Part shown: positions 23,287 to 33,600 of the stretch, piece after piece
Position numbering within the stretch: the stretch's first letter is position 1
Layout: every line of letters begins with the position of its first letter
Source of the DNA: Ctenosaura bakeri
Lineage: Eukaryota > Chordata > Lepidosauria > Squamata > Iguanidae
Direction of reading: 5' to 3'
Length of the DNA: 64,000 nt
NCBI GenBank assembly: GCA_948474755.1
Contig: CAOLHI010002154.1
Location: forward strand, 124,001-188,000
Program-made: the position numbers and the translations under genes
The notes under the pieces: generated by a model
Seen by the model: the letters and a program-made list of their open reading frames with translations, nothing else
The model's database searches: none
Told to the model about the DNA's origin: nothing

Positions 23287-25059
23287 GTTGGTGAGTTCCT
23301 GGGACACTCAGAGACTTTTTCTACCAGTCCCCCAATAAAACTGCAAAGCATAGGAACAAAATCTGGGGCTCCCTGGTCTTTTGAATCGGCCTGGATGCGT
23401 CCTTGGTCAAATCTGGAAGGCCTGGCTGGCGGCCTTGCAGCTTTCAAACCCAAAGGCCAGGCGCCGTTCAAATGAGTAGCTGCCTTAATATTGCAGGATC
23501 GAATCTGGGCCGCTAGTTAGCGTAAGCAAGTGGGAAGATGCATTCATCCAGCTGCTGGGGAGTCTGGAAGCGGCCGAGAGTCATGCCGGGCAGGCGTTTC
23601 TTTTGCTGGCGACTTCTTGTCCTTGCTGATCCTCTCTCTCGTTTGCCTCCCCTTTAGCCAACCCTGAAGTGATAAGAGAGCAACAGGGGCTGTTTCTTAC
23701 CATGATGAGCAGTGGCCAGATTTGGCTTCCGTGGGCCTCCAGTGGCAATGCTGCAGCACAGTCTTCCTAGCAAGCCCTGCAGTAGAAGTCATGCTGCAGG
23801 CTCTTCCTTTTCCCCTACCTCAGTTATTTCCCTGGCAACTGGTGTGGCGAGCATTGGATTGTGACTTCACTGCAGAGGGAGGGAGGGTTGAAGGAAAATG
23901 AGTAATGAAGAACAAGCCCTTCAGAAGGATTGTCTTTGTAGCAACGTGCCAGATTTTGTCCCTTGCTCGTTATTTGTATTGTGCATTTAACTGTCTGTGG
24001 ATGCGCAAGAAAACCTCTCAATCAGAAGACCATACTGGGTTGAACATCATGGTGCAGTTGGCATGATGGTGTTGCTCTTAAGAGGCTGACTCTCAACTGG
24101 AAATTATGTGAGTCAGCACTTCAGGGGCAGGGAGGAGCAGAATATCATCCACATGTTGGGATTGGTGAAAGGCGAGGAACTAAATGTACTTGAATTTTTT
24201 TTAAAAAATTGCCTTCAAGCTTTTACCCTCATACTGTCATTGTGGCTCTGATGCACAAAATCAAAAGGATTTAACTTTTTATAGCTCAGATTTGTTTCTC
24301 AGATCTCATTATTCCAGTACTTGTTTATGGTTGCTGATTGTGGCATTTTTTAAAAAAAAAGCTTAGCTGAGATTTTCCAGTTTGGACTTTAAAAGTGTCC
24401 GGACTTCCCTCTCTTTCCAGCTACCTTTTTTTTTTCTTGGTAGCATCAAGCTCGGTTCAAAGTTACTGAGCATGATTGGCCTGTTAATATTTTGGATAAG
24501 AATGGGAAGAAGTGGTTTGCACTGAATATTTAATGCTCCAAATGCACTGGGGTGTAAAACAGCCATGGGCCTTTTTATCCCTCCCTCTTCATCTCTCGTA
24601 TGCATGCCTTAGTCCCCTTGCTGAGCCAGCACACCTGGAATTGTATTTGTTACAGTCGGCATGGGGGGCATGGGACAAAACAGAGGAGTGAATATATGGA
24701 AGAGAAGGCAGCTGAGTCTGTATTCTGCTGCACTGTCAAAACACATAAAGGTTTGATGCAGAGCTCCAAGCTATAACCTGGGAGTCTTGAGAAAGAGTTT
24801 TACTATTTGGCCTATTAATTTGTAAGTGAACCTGTTTCTTTATCAGATGGGAATTTGATATATCAGTCCCAAAGGTATATATTTGGAGTCATGTTAGCAA
24901 AATGGAAGAGTGCCTCTGATTATCCACAACTCATTGCTGAGGAATGAATTTCTCCAAACAAAACAGTCGTAGTCCTGAACTCTTCAGCACTTTCAGAAGC
25001 ACTATAATCCACTTTTGCAAGGGCATAACCACTGTCTTGGATTCTACTGCTACCAAATT

Positions 25060-25213
25060 AGTACTGTATTTGCTGGTGTGTAAGATGCACTTTCCCCCCA
25101 AAAAAATACTGTTTGAAAATGGGGTGCATCTTATACATCAGTAGTATTTGCCAGTGTATCAATGGGGTGTGTCTTATACACAGGTGCATTTTATATGCCA
25201 GCAAATACAGTAT
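25060..25213. mobile_element. TcMar-like MITE
   Basis: Terminal inverted repeats start tactgtatttgctggtgtgt on the left and end tatgccagcaaatacagtat on the right. Internal halves are also complementary (taagatgca, tgcatcttat). Confidence 0.75.
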
Positions 25214-25631
25214 TTCCCCTCACTGGGAATGCTTAAGCGTTTCCATGTCCCCTTGCATCAGTGCTTTCCACACTTCAAAGAGATTCTGTAAGCAGAATTC
25301 AGGACCCACCTGGGACAAAAGCTAATATTCTGTGAAAATTAGGCATGTATCAGTTGGTTTGCATGGTTGTGTTGCTGGAATAACATATTTCCATATCAAT
25401 ACTGCACTGTTTGTGATTTTGTGTTGGCACAATGGCCAGTATTTAGTAGTCAGATGTTGCAAATCTTAATAGCCACCTGTTATTGCTGCTGCTTTAAACA
25501 AACAGGATGGCTGTGTTCTCCCAAAAAAGAGATACTTCTGTTTATATATATATATCCTGCCTTTTGTGTACTCTGAGACTCGATGCAACTTAGAACAGTT
25601 ATAACAAACATGTAGACATAGGCAATGTTGT

Positions 25632-25842
25632 TGTATCTCTTCAAGTCATTTCCAGCTTATGGCAACCCTAAGGCAACCTTATCCCTTGGCAAGATTTATT
25701 CAGAGGGCTTTGCCTGAGGCTGAGAGAGTGTGACTTCCCCAAGGTCACCCAGTGGGGTTCCATGGCTGAGCAGGTAGTTGAACCCTGATCTACTGAGTCA
25801 CAGTCCAATGGTCAAACCACTATACCATGTTAGCTCTAAAAG
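25632..25842 (-). mobile_element. tRNA-derived SINE, reverse
   Basis: Reverse of the squamate SINE: tail side ttcaagtcatttccagctta, middle caaggtcacccagtgggg, head side accactataccatgttagct. Four other copies lie in the window. Confidence 0.8.
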
Positions 25843-25917
25843 TTTATGTGCTTAAAAGAAAGGTTTACTATCACTTGTTTCATTGGCAACAGATAATTGT
25901 GGCTAAGTTAGTGTATA

Positions 25918-26143
25918 TAGTCGGCCCTCCATACCTATGGATTCTGTATCCCCGGCTTCAACCAGCCACAGGTTGAAAATATTCCAAAGAAATTCTAAAA
26001 AGCAAAGTTCCACCATTTTATATAAGGGGCAGCATTTTGCTGCATCATTGTACATAGTGGAACTTGATCATCCAGGAATTTTGGTATCCGTGGGGCAGTG
26101 GGGTGTCTGGAATCAAATCCTAGCAAATACCAAGGGCCCACTG
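25918..26143. mobile_element. Tigger/pogo-like non-autonomous DNA transposon
   Basis: Starts agtcggccctccatacctat and ends aataccaagggcccactgta. Inside is ccattttatataagggg and gatcatccaggaattttggt. The layout strongly resembles Tigger-class elements known from mammals. Confidence 0.65.
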
Positions 26144-26905
26144 TATTCTTTTCTGAGAACAGATTCACTTCTAAGCAGCAAGGTGATACTTCATTTTGAG
26201 GGGAAGCAGAGGGAAAAGAAGAGATCCAGGCAGCATTTCAAAAGATGTCTTAAGAAGAATGAGTATAATATGCTGAAGCCATCCATAATAGAGCAGTGGG
26301 AGATTAATGCCGTGGAACCTAGAGCATCATCTTATTCAGTGTTCATATCAGGATGTCTTCAGCATGTTCTGTTCTTCTAAAAAGTAACTTTCCAGCTATG
26401 GCTCGAGGGTTGGGAAGGGCTCAGAGGGCGTAATAGTAGAGCAACCATCTAGCGGCTCAGCTCATGTTGCTTGACATGTTGTTATCCTTTGGTGACATGG
26501 GTGGGCTTTGACAATAGTGGTTGAGGTTAAATCACCAGACATTATATCATTTCTTTTGACACTAAATCCACCCTGGAACCTCACTCTCTAATGCTAAGTC
26601 AGCAGGGTTAATGAAAAGGGACAGCTGACATTCCACATCACACTGGAGTTGTCAGAGAACGAAGGGGGGGGAAAGAGTCCCACCCCCTGTAGCCAAAGCA
26701 CAGGGCATATGGTACCGTAAAGTGTATGGAATCATTGAAAATGGGTCTGTTCTCTGAAAAAGAGTTACTGAAGTTTTGTTTTCTTCTGGAAAGATCTATT
26801 TTTCTACATATAAAATATATCAAATGTTCCGTTTGATCACTAAACTAGATTTCCTGAATGCTACTAAATCAATGCCTTTCTGTTCTCTCTCTCTCTCCTA
26901 ACTAG

Positions 26906-27212
26906 AGTCTGTGACTCTGGGGTTTTTTTTATGCCTCCTTCAAGTTTACTGCTCTTGAAAAGCACATTGACCAGACTTGGTGGTTTCTCTCGAGCACCAA
27001 GACTCTGGGGGAAGGAGCATTTCTTATTACCTCGGCAGCCTGGATCTTTGCTCATCTCAGCGAGCGAGAAGAGTTCCAACAACCTCATTCCTCTAAATGA
27101 AGCAGATCTGGAAGAACAGTTCGTACGTGGTTCCGGACCCGGAGGCCAAGCAACAAATAAAACCAGCAATTGCGTGGTCCTGAAGCATCTTCCCTCAGGG
27201 ATTGTCGTCAAG
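26906..27212 (+). CDS. MTRFR: MTRFR exon 2 (start codon and GGQ)
   Basis: Acceptor ctcctaactag, then a 25-base leader, ATG at 26931, 94 codons, donor tcaag|gtgatt. Contains the targeting peptide and the GGQ loop. Confidence 0.95.
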
Positions 27213-28050
27213 GTGATTCCTTTGGCTTGACTTGTCTGCTTTTGTACAAAACTCCGCAGTCTTAGGAACGCAAGAAGCTTCCTCTATAATGAATCAGACT
27301 GTAGATCTATCTTGCCCAGTATTTTCAACTCTGACTGGCAGTGGCATCGCTCTTTTAGTCCAGAGATGCTCATTCAGGCAGGATTCTTTCGTAGCTGTGC
27401 CTAGGGATCCTGCTACATCCATCCAAGTACTAAAAAGCCTGAAGCTGATTAACTTCTGAAATTAAATATGATGTGTTCAGTGTGGTACAACCTGTACCTC
27501 ACTTCACATGATATGGAACTTAATTGGAGGCAGGGTTGAAAAAAGCCAATATCTAGATCAACTGTGCTGATGAAAAATAATGTCTTGCACCTCCCATCAT
27601 TTCTTGGTAATGTAGCCAGTGGCAAGGACTTGTGGGAGTTGCAGTCAGTAGCATACAGAAGGCCATAGTTGCCCATCCCTGCTTTCGGTAGTATTGAAAC
27701 TAGGTTTCTGTATCTGGACACATTTGTTTCCACTGGTTATTTTTGGGTAATCGTACCTAGGCCTACAAGAACCTTTCTAACTTTTATCGTACAGCAGGCT
27801 ACAGTACTCTGAGTAAATTAATTTTCTTTTCCTCTAGTGCCACCAGACAAGGTCAGTAGAGCAGAACCGTAAGAAAGCCAGAGAGATCCTCCAGGAGAAA
27901 GTGGATGTTTTCTATAAAGGTGAAACCAGTGATGTCATTAAGGAGAAGAAGGAATCAGAGAAGAAGAAGCAAGAGAAGAGGAAACGAGCAAAAGAAAACC
28001 TTGAAAGGAAAAGACAGTTGAGAGAAATGGAAGAGTTGGATAAAAAATAA
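26931..28050 (+). CDS. MTRFR: MTRFR (C12orf65), mitochondrial translation release factor in rescue
   Basis: Class I release-factor-like protein of the mitochondrial matrix. With MTRES1 it removes nascent chains from split, stalled mitoribosomal large subunits; loss in people causes a combined oxidative phosphorylation deficiency (family knowledge). CDS joins 26931-27212 and 27838-28050, 164 residues; human has 166. Residues 1-35 are Leu/Ser/Arg rich with few acidic residues, as in a matrix-targeting peptide. The catalytic GGQ is at residues 71-73 in [17 protein letters not shown]. There is no codon-recognition domain, and residues about 120-164 form a Lys/Arg/Glu-rich basic tail that binds ribosomal RNA in relatives. 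The gene runs head to head with MPHOSPH9 and tail to tail with CDK2AP1. Confidence 0.96.
27262..27440 (-). mobile_element. tRNA-like SINE, reverse
   Basis: Contains tgaatcagactgtagatcta, gactggcagtggcatcgctc and caggcaggattctttcgtag, the reverse body of the SINE at 17650. Located about 50 bp after the MTRFR exon 2 donor. Confidence 0.6.
27573..27690. mobile_element. Fold-back MITE, family B
   Basis: Arms around gcacctcccatcatttcttg and gacttgtgggagttgcagtc, ending ttgcccatccctgc. Confidence 0.5.
27838..28050 (+). CDS. MTRFR: MTRFR exon 3 (basic tail, stop)
   Basis: Acceptor ttttcctctag, stop TAA at 28048-28050. Begins [20 protein letters not shown] and ends in a Lys/Arg/Glu-rich helix. Confidence 0.95.
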   Translation, partial: CHQTRSVEQNRKKAREILQEKVDVFYKGETSDVIKEKKESEKKKQEKRKRAKENLERKRQLREMEELDKK

Positions 28051-28389
28051 GGGTTTATGTGTTGAAGGAGATCTCTGGGTTTTCTTTTCTGGCACTTTTA
28101 TCTGTTATGATTTTCAAAACACTGGTTTGGAATTGCAAAAAGTAATACACCAAAGTTAAAAAAAAATGCCAGGGATGGTAGCATTATACTATTGTAGCTC
28201 TTTCTCCTCCTGTAAGATGGTCATGTTAGGTGAGGAGGAGTTGCAAAAATGCTTCCCTAACCCACAATGATAATCTTTTGGTGAACTGTTGAATGAATTT
28301 CTTTCCCCCTAGATTTTTTTTTTTTTGTACCCAACACTGGAGCCAACAAACCTATCTTGTCTCCCATTCAAGTAGCACATATCTCCAGT

Positions 28390-28567
28390 TGTTGTGCATC
28401 TTCAAGTTGTTTCCAACATATGATAACCCTATTGCGGGATTTTCTGGGGCTGAGAGTGCATGATACACCCAAGGTCATGTAATGGGTTTTGGTGGCGAAA
28501 CTGGGAATTGAACCTTCGTTTCCAGGGTTATAGTCTACCACTCAAAGCACTACACCACACTGGCTCC
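28390..28567 (-). mobile_element. tRNA-derived SINE, reverse
   Basis: Same family as 25632-25842: tcttcaagttgtttccaaca, acccaaggtcatgtaatggg, gaattgaacc (reversed B box) and cactacaccacactggctcc. Lies in the presumed MTRFR 3' UTR. Confidence 0.75.
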
Positions 28568-29193
28568 AGAGCCCAATATTAGGTATTAATGGCCTTTGCT
28601 TTAAGGCAAGCCTAGGACAATTTATTGTCAGAAATCTCAGACCTTAGTGTTCAGTTGCTTGCTGGCAAGAGCTGTCTGCAGATGTCTGATTCAGCTGCAA
28701 GCCATGCTGTGGGGGAATATCTGCTCATTCCTAACCCTACCTGGAGCCTTTCAGCCAAGTACTAAAGAGCTCTGATCCTGCTTAGATTTTAACGCCAAAT
28801 GTTCTTCAAGGTGCTAGGACAGAATGCCTCAGAAGAAACAGAGAGTTTTTGTGAGCTGTGTATGCTTTGGCCAGGTAGAGGGACCCAGTAAGGGCTGCTG
28901 GTACATATCCTTTCCAAAAGTCCCTCTCCTCTGGTGCATCTTTACCCACAGATGAGCTAGGCAGAGAATGCAGTAAGACTGGTAGCAATACTGGGAAAGG
29001 TCAGGCTAAGTCCGTAGTCTGAATTCTGGAGGCCGAGAGGTTTTCAAATGGGGACCTGCAGTTCTTAAGCTTGTTCTTTCATATTCTGCACCAGCCAATC
29101 CCTATGCTGGAGTTCTTTTGGGATCTTCTAGATCTGAAATGCAGGCAGGTGACTGGCTCTCCTTAACAATACACATTGTTACTGAAAATAACC

Positions 29194-29214
29194 TTTATTA
29201 CATCAAGTAATAAA
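29194..29214. terminator. Opposed poly(A) signals of convergent genes
   Basis: TTTATT at 29194-29199 is AATAAA on the minus strand (a candidate end of CDK2AP1). AATAAA at 29209-29214 is on the plus strand (a candidate end of MTRFR). Another minus-strand AATAAA lies near 28621. Confidence 0.45.
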
Positions 29215-29737
29215 TACATACAAAGATGCAAAGTTACCGTTTAAATCTGGGGATGGGGCATAGAGTTCTTTGGGGCCCTGTGCCAAGTTTGAATAAGGCT
29301 GCTTTTGCAGAACTCATGCTGTTTTAGTGGACTCTGAAACACATAATAGTCATGCAAAAGGAAATTGGAGGAGGAATGATTTTTGGGTTGGAATTTATGG
29401 TCTATGCTCCAAATTCTAGGAGTTAGGAGGTTATTGGTGGTCTCTCTGTAGTCAACATATTTTTTTAAAACAAAATCCTATGAATCATTTAGTTGGAGGC
29501 GAACCAAAAAAAAAAATTAAAATAAAATAAAAGATTGGTGCAGGGATTCAAGTAGTCATTTTCAAATATTTGTACTTTGAAAGAACCCTTATGCTGTATG
29601 GCTATCAGGTGAAGTCCAAATTTGTCATGAGAAACCTGCTGGGATGTATTTTGGTGGCATATGGGCCCAATCTCTGGGCTATTGACTGGGCCTGGGCATT
29701 GTCCCATGTGAACAGAGAGTGTGACTTTGAAGACCAG

Positions 29738-29822
29738 TTTCCAACCTTTGGCCCTCCAGATGTTTTGAGCTCCCCTTTGGGCTTCAGGGAGTTGTGGTCC
29801 AAAATATCTGGAGGACCAAAAG
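29738..29822. mobile_element. Fold-back MITE, family B (short)
   Basis: Left tttggccctccagatgtttt and right ccaaaatatctggaggacca are inverse complements. Confidence 0.65.
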
Positions 29823-29957
29823 AGAGGACCACTGATGTTGTGAGGAAGGAAGCCCTGGAAATCTTCAGACGAGGCCTCCGAAATCCAAGGAATGCAGTCT
29901 GGAAAAGCACTGGATTATGGAAATACTGCCAGTTGAAGAAAGAGAACATGAGAAAAC

Positions 29958-30061
29958 AGAGCTTGGAAATATTATTTTTTAGACTACAGCTCCCAGAATT
30001 CCCCAACGAGTATGACTGCTGGCTGGGGGATTCTGGGAGGTGTGTAACAGTTCCAAGGTCT
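29958..30061. mobile_element. Fold-back MITE, family A
   Basis: Left agagcttggaaatattattt then gactacagctcccagaattc. Right ggggattctgggaggtgtgt then acagttccaaggtct. The arms are inverse complements. Confidence 0.7.
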
Positions 30062-30566
30062 GAGAATGGAGGGTTCAAGGGAGACACAACATGCAAGGGC
30101 TTCCTTTTTCAGTCTTCAAATCAAAGGCAGGGAGTGTCCTGAATTAAATGAAATGTTGCAAACTCTCCTGTTCTTCTTGATTGTCCAGGTTCCAAAAATA
30201 AAAAGGGTGGGGTGAGATGATTTCCATTTGCGCAAGGGCCTTTTGGACTGTCTCAAACAGCAGCCCATGGTGGTGGTTAGTTAACTGCTGTTGAAACAAG
30301 GAATTTCAAAAGACGTTTGTAACAGGACGTGGGGATAGATTTGTTCAAAGGGGGTGGGGGACCCCAAATTTCTACTGGGTATCCCAAAAGCTATTGGATG
30401 CATTCCAAGTAACTCTTTGGGTCCCTGGGCACATTCTTGAAAATTGGGGAAGTGGGATAGAACAGTCCAGTCGTGGGGTTTGTCTGAAAGTTTCTGTAAT
30501 CTCCAAAAGAATTGGTGTCTCTTTCTTTTTGAAAAAGAGATGGAAAATCTTGCAGCTGGGAAAGGG

Positions 30567-30634
30567 CTAGGATCTTGCATTCCGTTCGGTTTCTGCCAAA
30601 CACTCTCTGACTAGTCCTCGTGCGTGAATAATCC
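30567..30634 (-). CDS. CDK2AP1: CDK2AP1 last coding exon
   Basis: Acceptor gttttgcag. Encodes [20 protein letters not shown] and a final Ser, then the TAG stop at 30567-30569. Same C-terminus as mammals. Confidence 0.96.
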
Positions 30635-33600
30635 CTGCAAAACAAACAAAAACATTACCTGCTCCAATGTTCTTTAAAAAAGCAACCAGACATTTACGTA
30701 ACTTTGCTCAGAAGATGAAGGGATAACTTAACATTCCTCTCTTCTTGACAAGAAATAACCAAAAATGAAGCACAATCTAGCGGGAAAGAATCTTCTATAA
30801 CCTTCATGTATGTATGTATGAATCTTCTACTCATTTTCTGAAGATCTTCCTTGTTGGGGCGTGCTTTGGTTTTTTTTCTTGTATTTATTTAATTGACCTC
30901 CCACTTTCTCAAGCTTTCAGTCACTCTCACTCTCAACATTGGTATAAGGAAGCATTTGTATAAGAAGAGTTTAAAAGAATACAGAGGCTAAATGATTTGC
31001 ACCCCAGCCAAAACACTCCCCCTTTTACCTCGTTTTAGCCTTTCCATGGCACTTTTACTTCCGGCATAAGTAGGCCTAATTTCCTTTCCTAATTCTTCTA
31101 TGATAGCCAAAAGTTCTGCATACTTGCTCTGCGGTACTTGACTGCTACTAGTGCCCTGCTTCCAGAAAGAGAGAAAAATCTGAATTAGACCAGAACAATG
31201 CACAAGAACAAAGAAATTAACAACTTCCAGATTAATTAATTTGTTAATCACAGATGATAGTGTAATCCTATCCACCTTTAGAAGTTTTAAATCCCACTGT
31301 GGTCATTGTGGGTTATTCCCAAACCTGTAGAAGACTGCCTGGAACTTGAAAAAGTTACTCTGCACCATGTAATAATGGCATACAATAATACAATCAAGTT
31401 CTTCCTATGCGTTCTTTCCTTTCTGCTGTTGTCTCTTTTCTGTCTGTCAAAAAGCCATCCTCTCCCCACCCCACTTTTTTCTTGGAGTGGATGGATGGAT
31501 GGAACCAACATCATCAGATGATGACAATGGGTATGTGACGATGATACCAGGTGAGGAGAAAGTAGATGCAGATCATTCACAGACTGCATAACTAGTTAGC
31601 ATTCCAAAGTCTCATTTGTTACCAGAATTAACATAAAGGAATTGCAGACCTATTATTGTTCAATCTTGGGTGACTTTTGAGAGCCAGGCTCAAAGCAAGT
31701 GAGCTAAGTTAGCAAAGAAACTTAAACTTGCAGTCCTAAACCCCATTCATCCAGATGTCAGTCTAACTGGGCTCAGCTAAACTTAACATCTGAACAGCTA
31801 GTATATGACTACATTATAAATCCTATATCTGCACTATCTGCTTATATGAAACAACTGTTCAAAACTTTGACTTTACAACATTACTTATATTTGGACAGTG
31901 GAATATGATGCTGACACATAATCTGCACATACTGCAGAGAAAAAAAATGACAGGTTTGTAGAAATGGGCTACAGAAGTGACCATCATGTGAAAAGGGACA
32001 TTATGGGCTTAAATAAGCTGATGGGCATTGAGTTTGTGGCAAACTTGTTAACTACACCCCTCCTCCAAGAACATGATAAACCATTCTGGATTATTTCCTC
32101 CCTCCTCCCAAAACTGGAGACCCTGGCAGGGGCAGGTGTGACATGAACTGGAGGAAAGCCAGCTCAGCCACTGACAGAAAACTCATGTAGCAGTCCCAAA
32201 AGTAACATTAAAACCAGCCGAGAGGTTTTACCTGCACTCCTTGTGTGTAGCCTAGAGACGGGGGTCCATAGTCATTTATAAGCTGTCTGTACTGCCCAGA
32301 ACCTGCCATGCTCGTGGAAGGAGAGTGAACACTCCCAGCTTTGGAGAAAATGAAGGATAAGAACAAAAATGATTAATTCCCCCAAGACAGATACATCAAT
32401 ACCTGTTAATATAAGTTTTGGAGCAAAATCAACATTTCTCTTCCCCATTCCATTAGCAGGCATTAGAAACAGGCAGTAATAACGCAGAGATCAAAATTAC
32501 ATGAGGAGCTTTGCCATCTTGCCTTGATGAATAGAAGCACAATATACGAATTGGGGGGGGGAATCTTTTAATAAACTGACATTTATTAGCCTGATTCCAG
32601 AAAAAACGTTTTGTTAGATCCATGTGCAAAGTTTTTCCAAAGTGCTCAAAGACCGGCTACCTTTTTAATTTCCTCCTGCCCACCCTCACCCTCCAGCTCG
32701 GCTTAGATTTAGCTTGGACATTTTGGGAAGACCCCAGAAAGTCAACAGACATTATTATCCACCTATCATAGAATGGGAGATTGAGGCTGAAAGAGAACGG
32801 CTTGCCTAAAATCTACACGGGGAATGCCAACAAAAACGCTTGAGGATACTCCAGGAAAGTGACTGTGCTTAAGAGCGTGGGAGAAGACAAAATGCTCTTT
32901 GGTTTTCTTCCAATGCAGGGGATTGTCAGGGAAGGACTCCTTGTACTTTAAAATGCTCCAGAGTAGGTATTTCTGACCTATCACTTGATTTAGCATCTGG
33001 GCAGACCCTTCCCTCCCTCTCTGATAGAAAGTGAGTGTCCAGTGCTGGTCATATTGCCCATCTGTTGAGGAGGCGAACATGCACACTGACTCTTATGCAC
33101 AGCTATGTGCAGCCAAAATCAATTCTTACAAAGACAGGAGACCACTTTATATCAAATCAGACCATTTGGCTCACTTCTGTCAACACTCGATCAGCAACAT
33201 CTCTTTGGGATTTTAGGAAAAGCCCTACTCAGCCCTTCAAGGAACTGTGGCCAAGGGATGGCACCTGGGACCTTTGGCCAGCAAAGCCTGGGCTCTAGCA
33301 CTGAGTTGCGGGCCTCTCCCTTTGCAACAGAGTGCGCCATGTAAAGCACGGGGAAGCAGATTTGTGTGGGGATGATGCAGCAAGGAAGCACAGAGCCAGG
33401 CCAGCAAACACAGTACCGTAGAGGGAACCAAGCACATGATCTTCAAGTCAATAAGATGTCACCTCCACCCACCTTCTCCCAGGGAGGAGCCCTCCACAAC
33501 ATACCCAAGCTTCCGTAGAGGCCACTACTGAGGTGAAAGGCAGCTTTTCCCACCCCCAAGCCCCAGCCAGGGGAACACCTTGCTTGTATTTACCTGTTCC

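Larger units (their letters stand above)
22661..26905 (+). other. MTRFR: MTRFR intron 1
   Basis: Between the leader exon donor and the coding exon acceptor. Holds the ATT microsatellite, a TcMar-like MITE, a reverse SINE and a Tigger-like element, all listed separately. I see no coding exon in it. Confidence 0.5.
28051..29230 (+). other. MTRFR: MTRFR 3' UTR region
   Basis: No further coding signal. The first clear AATAAA I noticed on this strand is at 29209-29214. A reverse SINE copy lies at 28390-28567. Where the transcript really ends cannot be read from sequence. Confidence 0.4.
29194..30566 (-). other. CDK2AP1: CDK2AP1 3' UTR region
   Basis: Follows the CDK2AP1 stop codon. Length is of the order expected for this gene. 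Two fold-back elements (29738-29822 and 29958-30061) lie within it. Long open frames on both strands here are MITE-related shadows. Confidence 0.5.

Noticed and set aside
27213..27230. Unspliced continuation of the MTRFR exon 2 frame to a stop at 27230
   Set aside because: The frame runs through the donor tcaag|gtgatt; the conserved basic tail is supplied by the next exon.
29570..30142. 190-codon open frame on the plus strand and 163 on the minus
   Set aside because: The region is the presumed CDK2AP1 3' UTR and contains two fold-back MITEs; the products resemble no known protein.
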